The notes under the pieces: generated by a model
What the model was told of the DNA's origin: nothing
What the model saw: only the letters and a program-made list of their open reading frames with translations
The model's database searches: none
Origin: Streptomyces genisteinicus
GTDB taxonomy: Bacteria; Actinomycetota; Actinomycetes; Streptomycetales; Streptomycetaceae
Reading direction: 5' to 3'
Length of the DNA stretch: 64,000 bases
Assembly (NCBI RefSeq): GCF_014489615.1
Contig: NZ_CP060825.1
Span: 1,963,501-2,027,500 of the forward strand
In this document: positions 47,393 to 56,150 of the stretch, piece by piece
How positions within the stretch are numbered: the stretch's first letter is position 1
How the letters are laid out: each line of letters opens with the position of its first letter
Made by a program: the position numbers and the translations under genes

Positions 47393-48043
47393 TTGGACAC
47401 GCCCTTCTCCACACAGATCCGTGTCGCCTCGCACGAGCAGCACACCGAGGCGGAGACCTCGCCCTTCATGGGGCACCTCCTCGGCGGGCGGCTCGGTGTC
47501 GAGGCGTACGCGCGCTACACCGAGCAGCTGTGGTTCGTGTACCGCGCCCTGGAGGACGCGGCGGGCTCGCTGGCGGGCGACCCGGTGGCCGGGCCGTTCG
47601 TGCGGCCGGAGCTGATGCGGACGGCGGCCCTGGAGCGCGACCTCGCGCATCTGCGCGGACCGGGCTGGCGCGACGGCCTCACCGCCCTCCCCGCGACCGC
47701 CGCGTACGCGGCCCGCGTCGCGGAGTGCGCCGCGACGTGGACCGGCGGGTACGTCGCCCACCACTACACCCGCTACCTCGGCGACCTCTCGGGCGGCCAG
47801 ATCATCCGCGACCGCGCGGAGAAGACCTGGGGCTTCGACCGCAAGGGCGACGGCGTCCGGTTCTACGTCTTCGAGGAGATCGCCAACCCGGCCGCCTTCA
47901 AGCGCCTCTACCGGGAACTGCTCGACGCCGTGGAGGCGGACGAGCTGGAGCGCCGCCGGATCGTCGACGAGTGCAAGCGTGCCTTCGACTTCAACGGGGC
48001 GGTCTTCCGCGAGCTGGACGCGGAGTTCCCGCTCAGCGCGTGA
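47393..48043 (+). CDS. hmuO: Heme oxygenase (biliverdin-producing)
   Basis: 216-aa enzyme that opens heme with O2 and reducing power to release iron, CO and biliverdin. The proximal-His region is ASHEQHTEAETSPFMGHLLGG near residue 14-30; the distal helix contains YTRYLGDLSGGQIIRDRAEK with the conserved GDLSGGQ. C-terminal RVVDECKRAFDFNGAVFREL-like segment is typical. TTG at 47393 is the start because GGAGG stands 6 nt before it and the family begins there. The iron box upstream and the HtaA/Hmu genes 1-8 kb away show it serves heme iron use. Confidence 0.95.
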   Translation: MDTPFSTQIRVASHEQHTEAETSPFMGHLLGGRLGVEAYARYTEQLWFVYRALEDAAGSLAGDPVAGPFVRPELMRTAALERDLAHLRGPGWRDGLTALPATAAYAARVAECAATWTGGYVAHHYTRYLGDLSGGQIIRDRAEKTWGFDRKGDGVRFYVFEEIANPAAFKRLYRELLDAVEADELERRRIVDECKRAFDFNGAVFRELDAEFPLSA

Positions 48044-48051
48044 GCCCCGCC

Positions 48052-48090
48052 GGGCGGGGTGCGGCCGCAGTGGCGGGCCGCACCCCGCCC
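48052..48090. terminator. Terminator between convergent hmuO and PhzF genes
   Basis: Perfect 15-bp stem (GGGCGGGGTGCGGCC and complement) with a 9-nt loop, 9 bp after the hmuO stop. Confidence 0.8.
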
Positions 48091-48166
48091 TTGGCGTTGC
48101 ACGGGCTGTCCCGCGGCCCCCGGCGGGCAGCGGCCGCGGGTCCCGCCCCGGCCGGCCGGGGCGGCC

Positions 48167-48955
48167 TCAGGAGGCCGGGAGGACCGACCCGGGCAGGGTG
48201 ACGGCGTGCGGCAGCCGGGAGCGGGTGAGGCGTTCGACCGGCGCGATGCGGGCGGCCCCGCCGCCGCTCACGGAGTCCCGGGGCAGGTCGTCGTGGCCGT
48301 CACCCGGTGTCGAGACCAGCCGGACACGGCCCCCGATCTCCACGATGCCGTCGGGGCCGGGCGCGGTCAGGATCTGCGAACCCCGGCCCTGGACGATGTT
48401 CAGTGCCCGGCCGAGCCGGTCGGTGAGGAGCAGGGCCGCCGCGCCCGTCGCCTCGTCCTCGACGACACCGCCCGCCCGGCGCGGGAAGGCGCGTGCCCGT
48501 ACCCGGCCGGCCGCCTCGTCCTCCCAGGCCCAGGCGTAGAGCCAGCCCTCTCCGGGCGGCGGCGCCGGCAGGGCGTCGATCTCGGCCGGTGAGGCGTACT
48601 GCTCCAGGGTGCGCGGGGGCGCCCACTCGGCGCGGGCGGTGATCCAGGTGAACTCCCCGTCGTGGCGGGCCCACACCTCGCCCGCGGGCGGGTTGACCGC
48701 CTCCAGGTCCAGCAGCCAGGCGGCCCCGACGAGCGGGTGGCCGGCGAACGGCAGCCGGGCGCCCGGCGTGTAGATGTCGACGACGCCGCGCTCGGGGTCG
48801 TCGACGAAGACCGTCTCGCTGTAGCCGAGCCCGTCCGCGAGCGCCTGCCGGGAGGCCTGGTCGGGGTACGGGCGCGGGTCGCGCACGACGGCGAGCGCGT
48901 TGCCGAAGCCGCCGTCCGGCGCGCAGAAGACCTGGAGCACGTCGATTCCGTTCAC
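48167..48955 (-). CDS. PhzF-family isomerase/epimerase
   Basis: 262-aa protein of the phenazine-biosynthesis PhzF / diaminopimelate-epimerase-like fold. Visible blocks: IDVLQVFCAPDGGFGNALAVV, GLGYSETVFVDD (with the catalytic Glu), RLPFAGHPLVGAAWLL, DEATGAAALLLTDRLGRAL and RGSQILTAPG. Members isomerise small carboxylic substrates; a phenazine cluster is not present here, so the substrate is unknown. Start is GTG 48955, because the conserved domain begins at once; the 67-codon upstream extension is low-complexity. It lies between hmuO and the HtaA genes but has no iron box of its own. Confidence 0.9.
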   Translation of the reverse strand: MNGIDVLQVFCAPDGGFGNALAVVRDPRPYPDQASRQALADGLGYSETVFVDDPERGVVDIYTPGARLPFAGHPLVGAAWLLDLEAVNPPAGEVWARHDGEFTWITARAEWAPPRTLEQYASPAEIDALPAPPPGEGWLYAWAWEDEAAGRVRARAFPRRAGGVVEDEATGAAALLLTDRLGRALNIVQGRGSQILTAPGPDGIVEIGGRVRLVSTPGDGHDDLPRDSVSGGGAARIAPVERLTRSRLPHAVTLPGSVLPAS

Positions 48956-49218
48956 CCCGGCATTGAAGCACTTGCCCCGGGCATCCGTCCGCCCCGTCCC
49001 GTCCGGGATCTCCGCCCTGGTGCCGTCGTCGACCGGACCGCGAGCGGATTGCGGTGCGGTGCGGCCGGCCGTGCGGCCGGGGGCCGCCCTCAGCCGGACG
49101 GGGCCGCGTGGAAGGCGGGGGTCCCGCCTGCGGGACCTCGCCCCGGGCGGGAACACACCGCTGCCCCGGACCGTGGCGGGTCCGGGGCAGCGGCGCTCCC
49201 GTGCGGGACGGCGCCGGG

Positions 49219-50820
49219 TCAGGAAGCGGGCTGCGCGCCGCGGCGGCGGACGGCCACGACGGCGGCCGCGCCGGCGGCGGCGATCACGCCCGCGCCGGCC
49301 AGCAGCGCGCCGACGGGCGCACCGGAACCGGTGCTGGCGAGTGCGCCGGTGCCGCCCGCGACCGTGCCGCCGCCGACGGTGCCGCCGCCGGCCGAACCGC
49401 CGGTGCCCCCGGTGCCCCCGGTGCCGCCGGAACCGCCCGTGGAGCCGCCGGTGCCGCCACCGGTCGAACCGCCGGTGCCGCCCGGGAGTTCGGCGTCCTT
49501 GTCGAGGGAGACGGAGAGGGAGACCGGGTCCATCGCGGCACCGGCCGCGTAGAAGCCGCCGAACGCCTTGGCGCCGTCCGCGGTCAGCTCCGCCGGGACG
49601 CCGCTCAGGGTGACGACGCCGTCCTTGGCGGCGATGTCGCCCTTCGGCAGGTCGAGGGCGGCGAGGGGAAGGTCGTCGAAGGTGGAGACCTCGTGCGTCT
49701 TCTGGTCCTTGGCGGAGACGTCGGCGAGCAGGGTGCCCTTGCCGTTCTTCACCTCGGTCCGCAGGCCGCTCAGCTTGAGGTCGAGGACGTACTCGCCGCC
49801 GGCCTCCTGGTGGCCGAGGAAGCGGACCGATCCGCCGAAGCCCGCGCCGAGGCTCTGGCCGTCCTTGTCGAAGGCGCCGGTGGCCTTGGTGAAGCGGTAG
49901 ATCTCACCGTTCTTGACGGCGCCGTCCGCGAGTTCGGCCTTGCCCTTGGCGATCGGGCCGGCGACGTAGCTGCGGAAGGACTCCTTCACACCCCAGTCGA
50001 GGTTGCCGTCGACGATCGGGCCGTCCTCGGGGGCGGGCTGCTGCGACGGGTCGTCGGTGGGGGTGGGCTTCGGCTCCTCGGACCCGGACGGGGTGGGCTT
50101 CGGGTCCGTGGACGGCGACGGGGAGGGGTCGGTGGAGGGCGACGGGTCGGTGGACGGCGACGGGTCGGGCTTCGGCGGCGCCTGCTTCACCGTGAGGGTG
50201 GCCGGGTCGAGGGCGGCGCCGGCCGCGTAGAAGCCGGCGAACGCCTCGGAGCCGTCGGCGGTCAGCTTCGCGGGGATGTCCTTGAACACCATCGCGCCGC
50301 CCTCGCCCTGGCCCGGCCGCACACCGGTGAGGTCGAGGTCGGCGATGACGGCGTCGTCCTTGGTGACGACGGTGCCGTCCATCTTCTTGCTGGTGTAGTC
50401 GGCGGTGACGGTGCCGGACTCGCGGCCGGTGGCGACCTTGATGTCGCCGATCTGCACGTCGAGGATGCCGCCGTGGCCCTGGAAGCGGACCTTGCCCTTG
50501 AAGGCGGTGTCGGAGGCGTGGGTGCCGGTGTCGTAGCTCCCGGTGCCGTCGGTGAAGGTGAAGACGCCGTTGCCGGCGACCTGGGAGGCGCCGTCGGAGG
50601 CGGTGATGCTGCCGTGGGCGATCGGGCCGGCGACGTACTTGCGGAAGGACTCCTTCAGGCCCCACTCCAGGGTGCCGTCCACGAGTTCCAGCTTCGGCGC
50701 GGCTGCCGGGGCGGCCTCGGGGCCGGCGGCGAGCGCCGGGAGGACGAATCCGGTGGCGCCGAGGGTGACGGCGGTCGCTATGACGGCGCCGAGGGCGAGC
50801 GGGCGGCGTGCTGCTGCCAT
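49219..50820 (-). CDS. HtaA-domain cell-surface heme-binding protein with LASTG sorting signal
   Basis: 533-aa exported protein. Signal peptide 1-32; two HtaA domains at about 45-205 and 268-430, both beginning W-G-x-K-E-S-F-R-(K/S)-Y-V-A-G-P-I-A and ending in a FxGFYAAGAALDP-like strand. They are separated by a Ser/Pro/Asp-rich spacer and followed by a Gly/Thr-rich spacer. The end is LASTG (near 492), a hydrophobic helix and RRRG, a class E sortase signal, so the protein is attached to the cell wall. HtaA domains bind heme in corynebacteria. No sortase gene is in the window. It is downstream of a second HtaA gene and likely part of the iron-box operon. ATG 50820 has AAGGAG upstream. Confidence 0.92.
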   Translation of the reverse strand: MAAARRPLALGAVIATAVTLGATGFVLPALAAGPEAAPAAAPKLELVDGTLEWGLKESFRKYVAGPIAHGSITASDGASQVAGNGVFTFTDGTGSYDTGTHASDTAFKGKVRFQGHGGILDVQIGDIKVATGRESGTVTADYTSKKMDGTVVTKDDAVIADLDLTGVRPGQGEGGAMVFKDIPAKLTADGSEAFAGFYAAGAALDPATLTVKQAPPKPDPSPSTDPSPSTDPSPSPSTDPKPTPSGSEEPKPTPTDDPSQQPAPEDGPIVDGNLDWGVKESFRSYVAGPIAKGKAELADGAVKNGEIYRFTKATGAFDKDGQSLGAGFGGSVRFLGHQEAGGEYVLDLKLSGLRTEVKNGKGTLLADVSAKDQKTHEVSTFDDLPLAALDLPKGDIAAKDGVVTLSGVPAELTADGAKAFGGFYAAGAAMDPVSLSVSLDKDAELPGGTGGSTGGGTGGSTGGSGGTGGTGGTGGSAGGGTVGGGTVAGGTGALASTGSGAPVGALLAGAGVIAAAGAAAVVAVRRRGAQPAS

Positions 50821-50869
50821 GGTCGGGGGTCTCCTTGGGTCGTACAACGGGGGTGGAGTGGGGGTGGGT

Positions 50870-52339
50870 TCAGTTCTCGTCGCCGGCGGCCGGACCGGGG
50901 GGAGCCGGCGCGGACGGAGAACCGGCGGCTGCCGCGCGCCGCCGCCGGAGGGCGACGAACACGGCGGCTGCCGCGAGGGCGAGCAGGCCGGCGGCCAGGG
51001 CCGCGTAGGTCCCGGTGGAGGACGACGAGGCGGTCTTCGCCGTGTCGTCCGCCTGCTCGGTGGGGTTCGGGGAGGGCTTCTGGGCCGCAGGGGCGGCGGA
51101 GGCCGAGGCGGTGGGCGCGCTGCCGAGGTCGGGCAGGGCGGGCAGCTTCGCCTTGTCGTCGACGGCGACGGCGAGGGAGACCGGGTCCATCTCGGTGCCG
51201 GCCCGGTAGAGCGAGCCGAACGCCTTCGACCCGCCCTCGGTGAGGGTGGCCGGCGCCTCGGTCAGCCGTACGAGGCCGTCCTTCGGCGCGAAGTCCTTCG
51301 CCTCGAAGGTGACGAGGGAGACGGCCTTCTCGGTCTTCCCGCCGCCGGTGACGTCGGCGACGAGGCTGCCCCTGCCCTTCCCGACGCGGACGGAGACCTT
51401 CGAGAGGGTCAGGTCGAGGTCCTTGCCGGTGAAGCGCACGCTGCCCTGGAAGGCCGCGTCGAGGGTCTGCCCCTCGGCGTCGTAGACGCCCTTGCCGCCG
51501 GTGAAGCGGAACAGCGCTCCCCCGTCCTGCGCCCCGCCGGCGAGGGTCCACTGCCCCTGCGCGATGGAGCCGGTGACGTACTCGCGGAAGGTGCGGCGGA
51601 CGCCCCAGTCGACGGCGGCGTCGTGGAACGCGCCCTCGGCCTTAGCGTCCTCGTCCGTCTTCTTCCCGTCGTCGGCGGCGGACGGGGACGGCTTCGCGGG
51701 CTGCTTCGCGGCGGGGGCGGCGACGTCGACGGAGAGGCTGACCGGGTCGAGCGGGGTGCCGGCGGTGTAGTACCCGGCGAACGCGGTCGCGCCCTGCGAG
51801 GTGAGGGTGGCGGGCACACCGGTGAGGGAGACGGGGCTGCCGCCGCCGCGCATGTCGACGCCGGACAGATCGAGGCTGGCGAACGCGACCTGCTGGTAGG
51901 TCGTCACCTTTCCGCTGCCCCGCGCCTTGCTGACCATGTCCATGTGGACCGTGCCCCGGCCGCCGGAGATCCGGACGGTGGGATTGCTGACGCGCAGGTC
52001 GAGTTCGTGACCGCCGTCGGGCTTCTGGTGGCCGAGGAAGTGGACCCCGCCGGCGAAGCCGGACCGGAAGGCGCCCGTCGCCGGGTCGTAGGAGCCGTTC
52101 GCGGAGTGGAAGCGGAACTGGCTGCCGCCGACGGTCGCGGCGCCCCCGGTCAGACGCCAGCTGCCGTTCGCGATGGGCCCGGTGATGTAGCTCTGGAACG
52201 ACGCCTTGATGCCCCAGTCGAGCCTGCCGCCCTGCACCGTCCGGTTCTCGGCGTGGGCCGCGGTGGCCGGAAGCAGCGCGGCCAGCACCGCCGCGAGCAG
52301 GGCCACCGCGAGGGCGCGGGACGGTCTGAAGGGATGCAT
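50870..52339 (-). CDS. HtaA-domain membrane-anchored heme-binding protein
   Basis: 489-aa protein with a clear signal peptide ending AHA near residue 30. Two HtaA domains at about 34-190 (GGRLDWGIKASFQSYITGPIANGSW) and 238-395 (DWGVRRTFREYVTGSIAQGQW). A Ser/Ala/Pro linker leads to one C-terminal membrane helix (YAALAAGLLALAAAAVFVALRRRR), with no LPxTG-like motif, so it remains in the membrane and may pass heme from the wall-anchored HtaA protein to the HmuT receptor. ATG at 52339. It opens an operon with the other HtaA gene (gap 50 bp) and is divergent from hmuTUV with an iron box between them. Confidence 0.92.
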   Translation of the reverse strand: MHPFRPSRALAVALLAAVLAALLPATAAHAENRTVQGGRLDWGIKASFQSYITGPIANGSWRLTGGAATVGGSQFRFHSANGSYDPATGAFRSGFAGGVHFLGHQKPDGGHELDLRVSNPTVRISGGRGTVHMDMVSKARGSGKVTTYQQVAFASLDLSGVDMRGGGSPVSLTGVPATLTSQGATAFAGYYTAGTPLDPVSLSVDVAAPAAKQPAKPSPSAADDGKKTDEDAKAEGAFHDAAVDWGVRRTFREYVTGSIAQGQWTLAGGAQDGGALFRFTGGKGVYDAEGQTLDAAFQGSVRFTGKDLDLTLSKVSVRVGKGRGSLVADVTGGGKTEKAVSLVTFEAKDFAPKDGLVRLTEAPATLTEGGSKAFGSLYRAGTEMDPVSLAVAVDDKAKLPALPDLGSAPTASASAAPAAQKPSPNPTEQADDTAKTASSSSTGTYAALAAGLLALAAAAVFVALRRRRAAAAGSPSAPAPPGPAAGDEN

Positions 52340-52405
52340 GGGTCACTCCGCAGGGGACAAGGAGGCATGAACCGGCACAGGCCGGAACGACCCGGACCTG
52401 GTAAG

Positions 52406-52424
52406 CGAGGTAAGGCTAACCTAA
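52406..52424. promoter_or_regulatory. Iron box (DmdR/IdeR type) between htaA and hmuT
   Basis: CGAGGTAAGGCTAACCTAA matches the 19-bp consensus TTAGGTTAGGCTAACCTAA at 16 positions. It lies 67 bp from the HtaA start and 137 bp from hmuT and can control both directions. Confidence 0.85.
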
Positions 52425-52560
52425 GCTACGGTGTGCCCGAATCGGAACCCTGCCTTCACAGGAACTCCGGACGATCCGCACGACACGACGCGCGGACCGC
52501 CCGAAAACGGGACACGGGTGACGAGAACACAGTTGACGGACAGACAGGACGGTGCCCTTC

Positions 52561-53574
52561 GTGCGCACTCCACGCCTGGCAGGGGTACTCGTATCCGTGC
52601 TCGCACTCGCCCTCGCCGCCACCGGCTGCGCGAGCAAGGACGCCCCGGACACCCCGGACGGGAAGCGGCAGCCGGCGCAGGCGGCGCCCGACCGCGTCGA
52701 GCCGCTGGCCGGTGAGCCGGTGCCCGCGATGCCGGTCACCGCCGACTCCGCCGACGGGCGCAAGGTGACGATCGAGAACGCCGACCGCGTGGTCCCCCTG
52801 ACCGGCTCCCTCAACGAGATCGTCTTCACTCTCGGCCTGGGCGACCGGGTGGTGGCCCGCGACATCACGGCCACCTTCGAACAGGCCGGGAAGCTGCCCG
52901 TGGTGACCCGGGCGCACGACGTCTCCGCGGAGAGCGTGCTGTCGCTGCGGCCGTCGGTCGTCCTCGCCGAGACGACCACCGGCCCTGCGGAGGCCATCGA
53001 CCAGATCCGGGACGCGGGCATCCCGCTCGTCGTCGTCGAACCGGCGAAGGACCTCGCCGACGTCGGCAGGCGCATCGAGCGGGTCGCCGCGATCCTCGGC
53101 GTCGAGGCACAGGGCGCGGAGCTGAAGAAGCGCACCGAGGAGCGGATCGCCGCCGTCCAGCAGAAGATCCCGGCGGGCGGCGGCGAGAAGCCGCGCGTGG
53201 CCTTCCTGTACGTCCGCGGCTCGGCGGCCGTCTATCTGATCGGCGGAGCCGAATCGGGCGCGGTCTCCCTGCTGGAGGCCGCCGGAGCGGTGGACGCGGG
53301 CAAGGAGTCCGGGCTGACGAAGGACTTCACGCCCATCACCAGCGAAGCCCTGGTCAAGGCCGCGCCGGACGCGATCCTCGTCATGACCAAGGGGCTCGAG
53401 TCCGTCGACGGCGTCGACGGGCTGGTGAAGATCCCCGGCGTGGCCCAGACCCCGGCCGGCATGGACCGCCGGGTGGTCTCCGTGCCCGACGGCGTCCTCC
53501 TCAACTACGGCCCGCGTACGGACCAGGTGCTCGCCTCGATCGTCGACCAGCTCTACGCGGGAGCGGCGGCATGA
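52561..53574 (+). CDS. hmuT: Heme ABC transporter substrate-binding lipoprotein
   Basis: 337-aa receptor. Lipobox ATGCAS with the lipidated Cys near residue 23 follows a short hydrophobic signal. The mature part is a helical-backbone binding protein: RVVPLTGSLNEIVFTLGLGDRVVARDITATF, LSLRPSVVLAETTTGP, VAFLYVRGSAAVYLIGGAESGAVSLLEAAGAV and PDAILVMTKGLESVDGVDGL. This pattern is that of heme/hemin receptors of Corynebacterium type. GTG at 52561 has AGGAC 10 nt upstream; GTG 52552 is too close. The gene overlaps hmuU as ATGA. Confidence 0.92.
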   Translation: MRTPRLAGVLVSVLALALAATGCASKDAPDTPDGKRQPAQAAPDRVEPLAGEPVPAMPVTADSADGRKVTIENADRVVPLTGSLNEIVFTLGLGDRVVARDITATFEQAGKLPVVTRAHDVSAESVLSLRPSVVLAETTTGPAEAIDQIRDAGIPLVVVEPAKDLADVGRRIERVAAILGVEAQGAELKKRTEERIAAVQQKIPAGGGEKPRVAFLYVRGSAAVYLIGGAESGAVSLLEAAGAVDAGKESGLTKDFTPITSEALVKAAPDAILVMTKGLESVDGVDGLVKIPGVAQTPAGMDRRVVSVPDGVLLNYGPRTDQVLASIVDQLYAGAAA

Positions 53575-54959
53575 CCACGACTCCCTCCACCCCGGCCGAC
53601 GCGGGAACGGGCGCCGGAGCGGGCGCCGAGGGGCGGACGGCCCCCGCGCCGGCCGCCACCGGACCGTCCCGCGGCCCCTCCGCGGCCGCACCGGCCACCA
53701 CCGCCGGGCCCGGCACCAAGGCCGCCGGACCGGCGGAGCCCGGACCGGCGGCGGCAGGGGCCACAGGGGCCGGGCCCGGGGAGTCCGTCCTCACGAAGAC
53801 CACCCTCACGGCCTCCGGACCGGAGCAGCCCGGAACGGCGGAGCCCGACGCGGAGGAGCCCGGAACGGCGGCGGCCGGCGCGGCACTTGCCGGGTCCGGG
53901 GAGTCCGGCCCGGCGAAGGCCGCGGGACGCTCGCGCGGGGCCGGAGCGGCGCTGACCGCCGGTCTGGTGGCCGCCCTCGCGCTCGTCGCGCTGGTCTCGG
54001 CCGGGGTCGGCGCCTACCAGATCCCGCTCGGGGACATCCTCGCGTCCATCGGCAACCGCATCGGCCTCGGCGGGCACGCCCTCGACCGGGTCGGCGAGAG
54101 CGTGCTGTGGAACGTGCGCTTCCCCCGGGTCGTCCTGGCCCTGCTCGTCGGTGCGTCCCTCGGGTGCGCGGGCGCGCTGATGCAGGGCGTGTTCGGCAAC
54201 CCGCTGGCCGAACCGGGCGTCATCGGCATCTCCTCGGGCGCGGCCGTCGGCGCGGTCGGGGCCATCGCCCTCGGGCTGTCCTTCTTCGGCAACTGGACCG
54301 TCACCGCCTGCGCGTTCGTCTCCGGCCTGGTCACCGTCCTCCTCGTCTACGCGCTGTCCCGCTCGGGCGGCCGGACCGAAGTGGTGACCCTGATCCTCAC
54401 GGGCATCGCCGTCAACGCCTTCGCGGGCGCGCTGATCGGCCTGTTCATCTTCTTCGCGGACAACGCGCAGATCACCGAGATCACGTTCTGGCAGCTCGGC
54501 TCGCTCTCCCAGGCGACCTGGCCCAAGGTGCTCGCGGTCCTGCCGTTCGCCCTCATCGGCCTGCTCGTCGCCCCCTTCTACGCCCGCAAGCTGGACCTCC
54601 TGGCGCTCGGCGAACGCCCCGCGCGCCATCTGGGCGTGGACGTCGAGCGGCTCCGCGTCGTCCTGATCCTGGTCGTGGCGCTGCTCACCGCGGCGGCCGT
54701 CGCGGTGGCGGGCATCATCTCCTTCGTGGGCCTGCTCGTACCGCACCTGCTGCGCATGGCGAACGGACCCGGCCACCGGTTCCTGGTCCCCGGCAGCGCG
54801 CTCGGCGGCGCCGTCGTCCTCGCGGCGGGCGACCTCGCGGCGCGGACCGCCGCGGCACCGGCCGAACTGCCGCTGGGCGTGCTCACCGCCCTGTTCGGCA
54901 GCCCGTTCTTCTTCTGGCTGCTGCGCAGGACCCGCCGCCGGCAGGGGGGTTGGGCGTGA
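53571..54959 (+). CDS. hmuU: Heme ABC transporter permease (FecCD type) with long disordered N-terminus
   Basis: 462-aa permease. The FecCD core begins near residue 123 and has some nine to ten helices, with family motifs RFPRVVLALLVGASLGCAGALMQGVFGNPLAEPGVIGISSGAAVG, GGRTEVVTLILTGIAVNAFAGALIG and GIISFVGLLVPHLLRMANGPGHRFLVPGSAL. Residues 1-120 are an Ala/Gly/Pro/Glu-rich stretch without predicted structure; typical permeases of this family begin near the first helix. The extension's purpose is unknown. The start overlaps hmuT, so no shorter start is indicated. A coupled small ORF and then hmuV follow. Confidence 0.93.
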   Translation: MTTTPSTPADAGTGAGAGAEGRTAPAPAATGPSRGPSAAAPATTAGPGTKAAGPAEPGPAAAGATGAGPGESVLTKTTLTASGPEQPGTAEPDAEEPGTAAAGAALAGSGESGPAKAAGRSRGAGAALTAGLVAALALVALVSAGVGAYQIPLGDILASIGNRIGLGGHALDRVGESVLWNVRFPRVVLALLVGASLGCAGALMQGVFGNPLAEPGVIGISSGAAVGAVGAIALGLSFFGNWTVTACAFVSGLVTVLLVYALSRSGGRTEVVTLILTGIAVNAFAGALIGLFIFFADNAQITEITFWQLGSLSQATWPKVLAVLPFALIGLLVAPFYARKLDLLALGERPARHLGVDVERLRVVLILVVALLTAAAVAVAGIISFVGLLVPHLLRMANGPGHRFLVPGSALGGAVVLAAGDLAARTAAAPAELPLGVLTALFGSPFFFWLLRRTRRRQGGWA

Positions 54960-55168
54960 GCGGCGCGGTCGCCGCCCCGCGGCTGCCCGGCAGCGCGGCC
55001 ACGGCCCCCGCGGGCGCCGGGACCGGCGCCCGGGCCGTGTCCCGCACGCCCCGTGACCCTCGCGCCGTCACCGCCGTCGCTGCCGCTGCCACTGCTGCCC
55101 CCGCCGGCCCTGCTGCTGCCCCCGCCGCCGAGAAGCCCGACACCTCCGAGGGAAGCCCTTCATGCTGA
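54956..55168 (+). CDS. Possible 70-aa coupled ORF between hmuU and hmuV
   Basis: GTG at 54956 overlaps the hmuU stop (GTGA), and the TGA at 55166-55168 overlaps the hmuV start (ATGCTGA). The product is Ala/Pro/Thr-rich and resembles the disordered N-terminus of HmuU. It may serve only to let ribosomes re-initiate at hmuV, or it may be a real small protein; equally it could be spacer DNA. No domain seen. Confidence 0.35.
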   Translation: MSGAVAAPRLPGSAATAPAGAGTGARAVSRTPRDPRAVTAVAAAATAAPAGPAAAPAAEKPDTSEGSPSC

Positions 55169-55998
55169 CACTCCCCTTCTCCCGTCGCCGGGCCCGTGAG
55201 CTGCCGGGGCCCGGCGAGCCGGGGGCGACCGCGGCGGAGGCCGACGGCGTGCGCCTGTCCCTCGGCGGCCGGCCGGTCCTGCGCGGCGCCTGTCTGACCG
55301 TGCGCACGGGCGAGGTGCTCGCCCTCGTCGGCCCCAACGGCGCCGGGAAGTCGACCCTGTTGTCGGTGCTCGCCGGCGACGAACCGGCCGCCGACGGCAC
55401 GGTCCGCATCGCGGGCCGGGACGCACGCGACTGGTCGGCGGCCGAACTCGCCCTCCGCCGCGCGGTACTGCCCCAGAGCGCGGGCCTCTCGTTCCCGTTC
55501 GAGGTGGCCGACGTCGTCCGGATGGGCCGCGCGCCGTGGCACGGCACCCCCGCCGAGGACGAGGACGACGCCGCCGTCGAGGCGGCCATGGCGACGGCCG
55601 AGGTGGCGGAATTCGCCGGGCGGACGTTCTCCGCGCTCTCCGGCGGCGAACGGGCGCGGGTGGCCCTGGCGCGGGTGCTGGCCCAGCGGGTGCGGCTGCT
55701 GCTGCTCGACGAGCCGACCGCCGCGCTCGACCTGCGCCACCAGGAACTGGTGCTGCGGGTCTGCCGGGAACGGGCGGACGCCGGGGACGCGGTGGTCGTC
55801 GTGCTCCACGACCTCTCCCTCGCCGCCGCCTGCGCCGACCGGATCGCCGTGCTGCACGACGGCCGGGTCGCCGCCGACGGCCCGCCTGCCGAAGTCCTGC
55901 GCCCCGGGCTGCTGGAGCGCGTCTACCGGCAGCCCGTCGAGGTCCTGCCGCACCCGCGCTCCGGGGTCCCTCTGGTGCTGCCGCTGCGGTCGCGGTGA
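55162..55998 (+). CDS. hmuV: Heme ABC transporter ATPase
   Basis: 278-aa ATP-binding subunit. Walker A LVGPNGAGKSTLL near residue 55-65, Q-loop AVLPQSAGLSFPFEVADVVRMGRAPW (the FPF/Y pattern is common in heme importers), signature ALSGGERARVALARVLAQ, Walker B LLLLDEPTAALDLRHQ and switch His in VVVLHDLSLAAACADR. GAGGGAAG precedes the ATG. Last gene of the hmuTUV operon. Confidence 0.95.
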   Translation: MLTLPFSRRRARELPGPGEPGATAAEADGVRLSLGGRPVLRGACLTVRTGEVLALVGPNGAGKSTLLSVLAGDEPAADGTVRIAGRDARDWSAAELALRRAVLPQSAGLSFPFEVADVVRMGRAPWHGTPAEDEDDAAVEAAMATAEVAEFAGRTFSALSGGERARVALARVLAQRVRLLLLDEPTAALDLRHQELVLRVCRERADAGDAVVVVLHDLSLAAACADRIAVLHDGRVAADGPPAEVLRPGLLERVYRQPVEVLPHPRSGVPLVLPLRSR

Positions 55999-56150
55999 GC
56001 ACGGCTGCCGCCGCGCGCGCTCCCGCGGCCGGCCGCCGATCGCCGTCAGGTCACGGTGTGGCCGCTGTGGGCCGGTCCTGGCGACCGGCCCGCCCCGGGC
56101 ACCGGTAGGGTTCCAACGGTCAGTGCGGGGCGAGGAGCAGAAGGCAACCG

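Noticed and set aside
48167..48955. Phenazine biosynthesis gene cluster
   Set aside because: Only a PhzF-family gene is present; no other phz genes are nearby.
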